Assembly: GCA_002245855.1 (NCBI GenBank) | Contig: NOUX01000003.1 | Span: 124,001 to 188,000, forward strand | Direction of reading: 5' to 3' | DNA from: Sphingobacterium cellulitidis | GTDB taxonomy: Bacteria > Bacteroidota > Bacteroidia > Sphingobacteriales > Sphingobacteriaceae | DNA: 64,000 nucleotides | In this document: piece by piece, positions 63,757-64,000 of the stretch | How the letters are laid out: the number at the start of each line of letters is the position of its first letter | Position numbering within the stretch: the first letter of the stretch is position 1 | Translations under genes and position numbers: made by a program | The notes under the pieces: model-generated | The model's input: only the letters and a program-made list of their open reading frames with translations | What the model was told of the DNA's origin: nothing | The model's database searches: none

Positions 63757-64000
63757 ATGACAACCCAACTTATATTGAAAATTAAAGAAATCATTACATT
63801 ATCCCAAGATGAGGAAATCAACATCAGTAAATATTGGAAGCTAAAAGCGATAAATAAAAATGAGTTTCTATTACGAAACGGCGATGTTTGTAAATATGAC
63901 AACTATATTGTAGAAGGCAGTTTCAAAGCATTTCGAATAAATGAAGAAACAGGTAAAGAAGAGATTATCTTTCTAGCAATCGAAGATTGGTGGGCAAGTG
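63757..64000 (+). CDS. Crp/Fnr family regulator, 5' part (partial)
   Basis: An open frame from the ATG at 63757 to the window end (81 codons): MTTQLILKIKEIITLSQDEE to FLAIEDWWAS. The pattern LKAINKNEFLLRNGDVCKYD, NYIVEGSFKAFRINEETGKE and EIIFLAIEDWW matches the cNMP-binding beta-barrel of Bacteroidota Crp/Fnr-type regulators, which often respond to no known nucleotide. The DNA-binding part would lie beyond the edge. Confidence 0.85.
   Translation, partial: MTTQLILKIKEIITLSQDEEINISKYWKLKAINKNEFLLRNGDVCKYDNYIVEGSFKAFRINEETGKEEIIFLAIEDWWAS

Overview
The window looks like chromosomal DNA of a Bacteroidota bacterium, most likely a Sphingobacteriaceae member (Sphingobacterium or Pedobacter type; this placement is inference). 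The support is a SusC/SusD polysaccharide locus, YARHG and DUF4294 families, bacillithiol genes, the ftsX-DUF3098-uppP gene order, promoters of the form TTG-N19/20-TAnnTTTG, AT-rich DNA and short Bacteroidota lipoprotein signals. No rRNA, phage, integrase, transposase or CRISPR array was seen.

Layout. 1-15.3 kb is mainly housekeeping: the 5' part of a RelA/SpoT gene, a DUF4294 protein, glutathione peroxidase, bshB1, ribF-truB and ftsX-DUF3098-uppP, leuS, a bestrophin-type channel, a GH25 lysozyme, thioredoxin, a CBS-domain transporter-like protein, and a sugar kinase with a CBM9-like protein. 15.3-22.3 kb has an FMN reductase, a two-gene DNA repair operon (Lhr-like helicase and PdeM), a GH130 enzyme and small hypothetical genes. 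22.3-28.4 kb is an accessory stretch: palindromic and tandem repeats, a YARHG protein, an SDR with a decayed second copy of its 5' end, a GNAT enzyme, a HigBA toxin-antitoxin pair with a dyad over its promoter, and a five-unit 127-bp array ending at tRNA-Ser(UGA). 30.8-44.0 kb is a polysaccharide utilisation locus on the minus strand: sensor/regulator, SusC, SusD, two PF10091 (GH144-type) lipoproteins and a GH3 beta-glucosidase. Family membership points to beta-1,2-glucan as the likely substrate. 44-53.5 kb returns to housekeeping and small-operon genes: ispE, a LOG protein coupled to an ATP-cone/Mrr nuclease, a sirtuin, gdhA and a D-cysteine desulfhydrase-type enzyme. 53.5-64 kb carries an 11-bp-periodic hairpin, a class A beta-lactamase, an M60 peptidase gene broken by one in-frame amber codon, a SulP transporter, a methyltransferase, and a CPBP protease / SDR / MerR block bounded by 146-bp direct repeats. 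The window ends inside a Crp/Fnr regulator.

The most unusual signal is a family of about 143-bp palindromic elements at 22433, 23179 and 45974. Their 22-bp central stems differ between copies only by paired, compensating changes. They lie among GCCCC/GGGGC hairpin repeats, including a 48-bp tandem array with alternating subtypes. No clearly novel protein system was found; the nearest candidate is the translationally coupled ATP-cone/Mrr nuclease and LOG pair.
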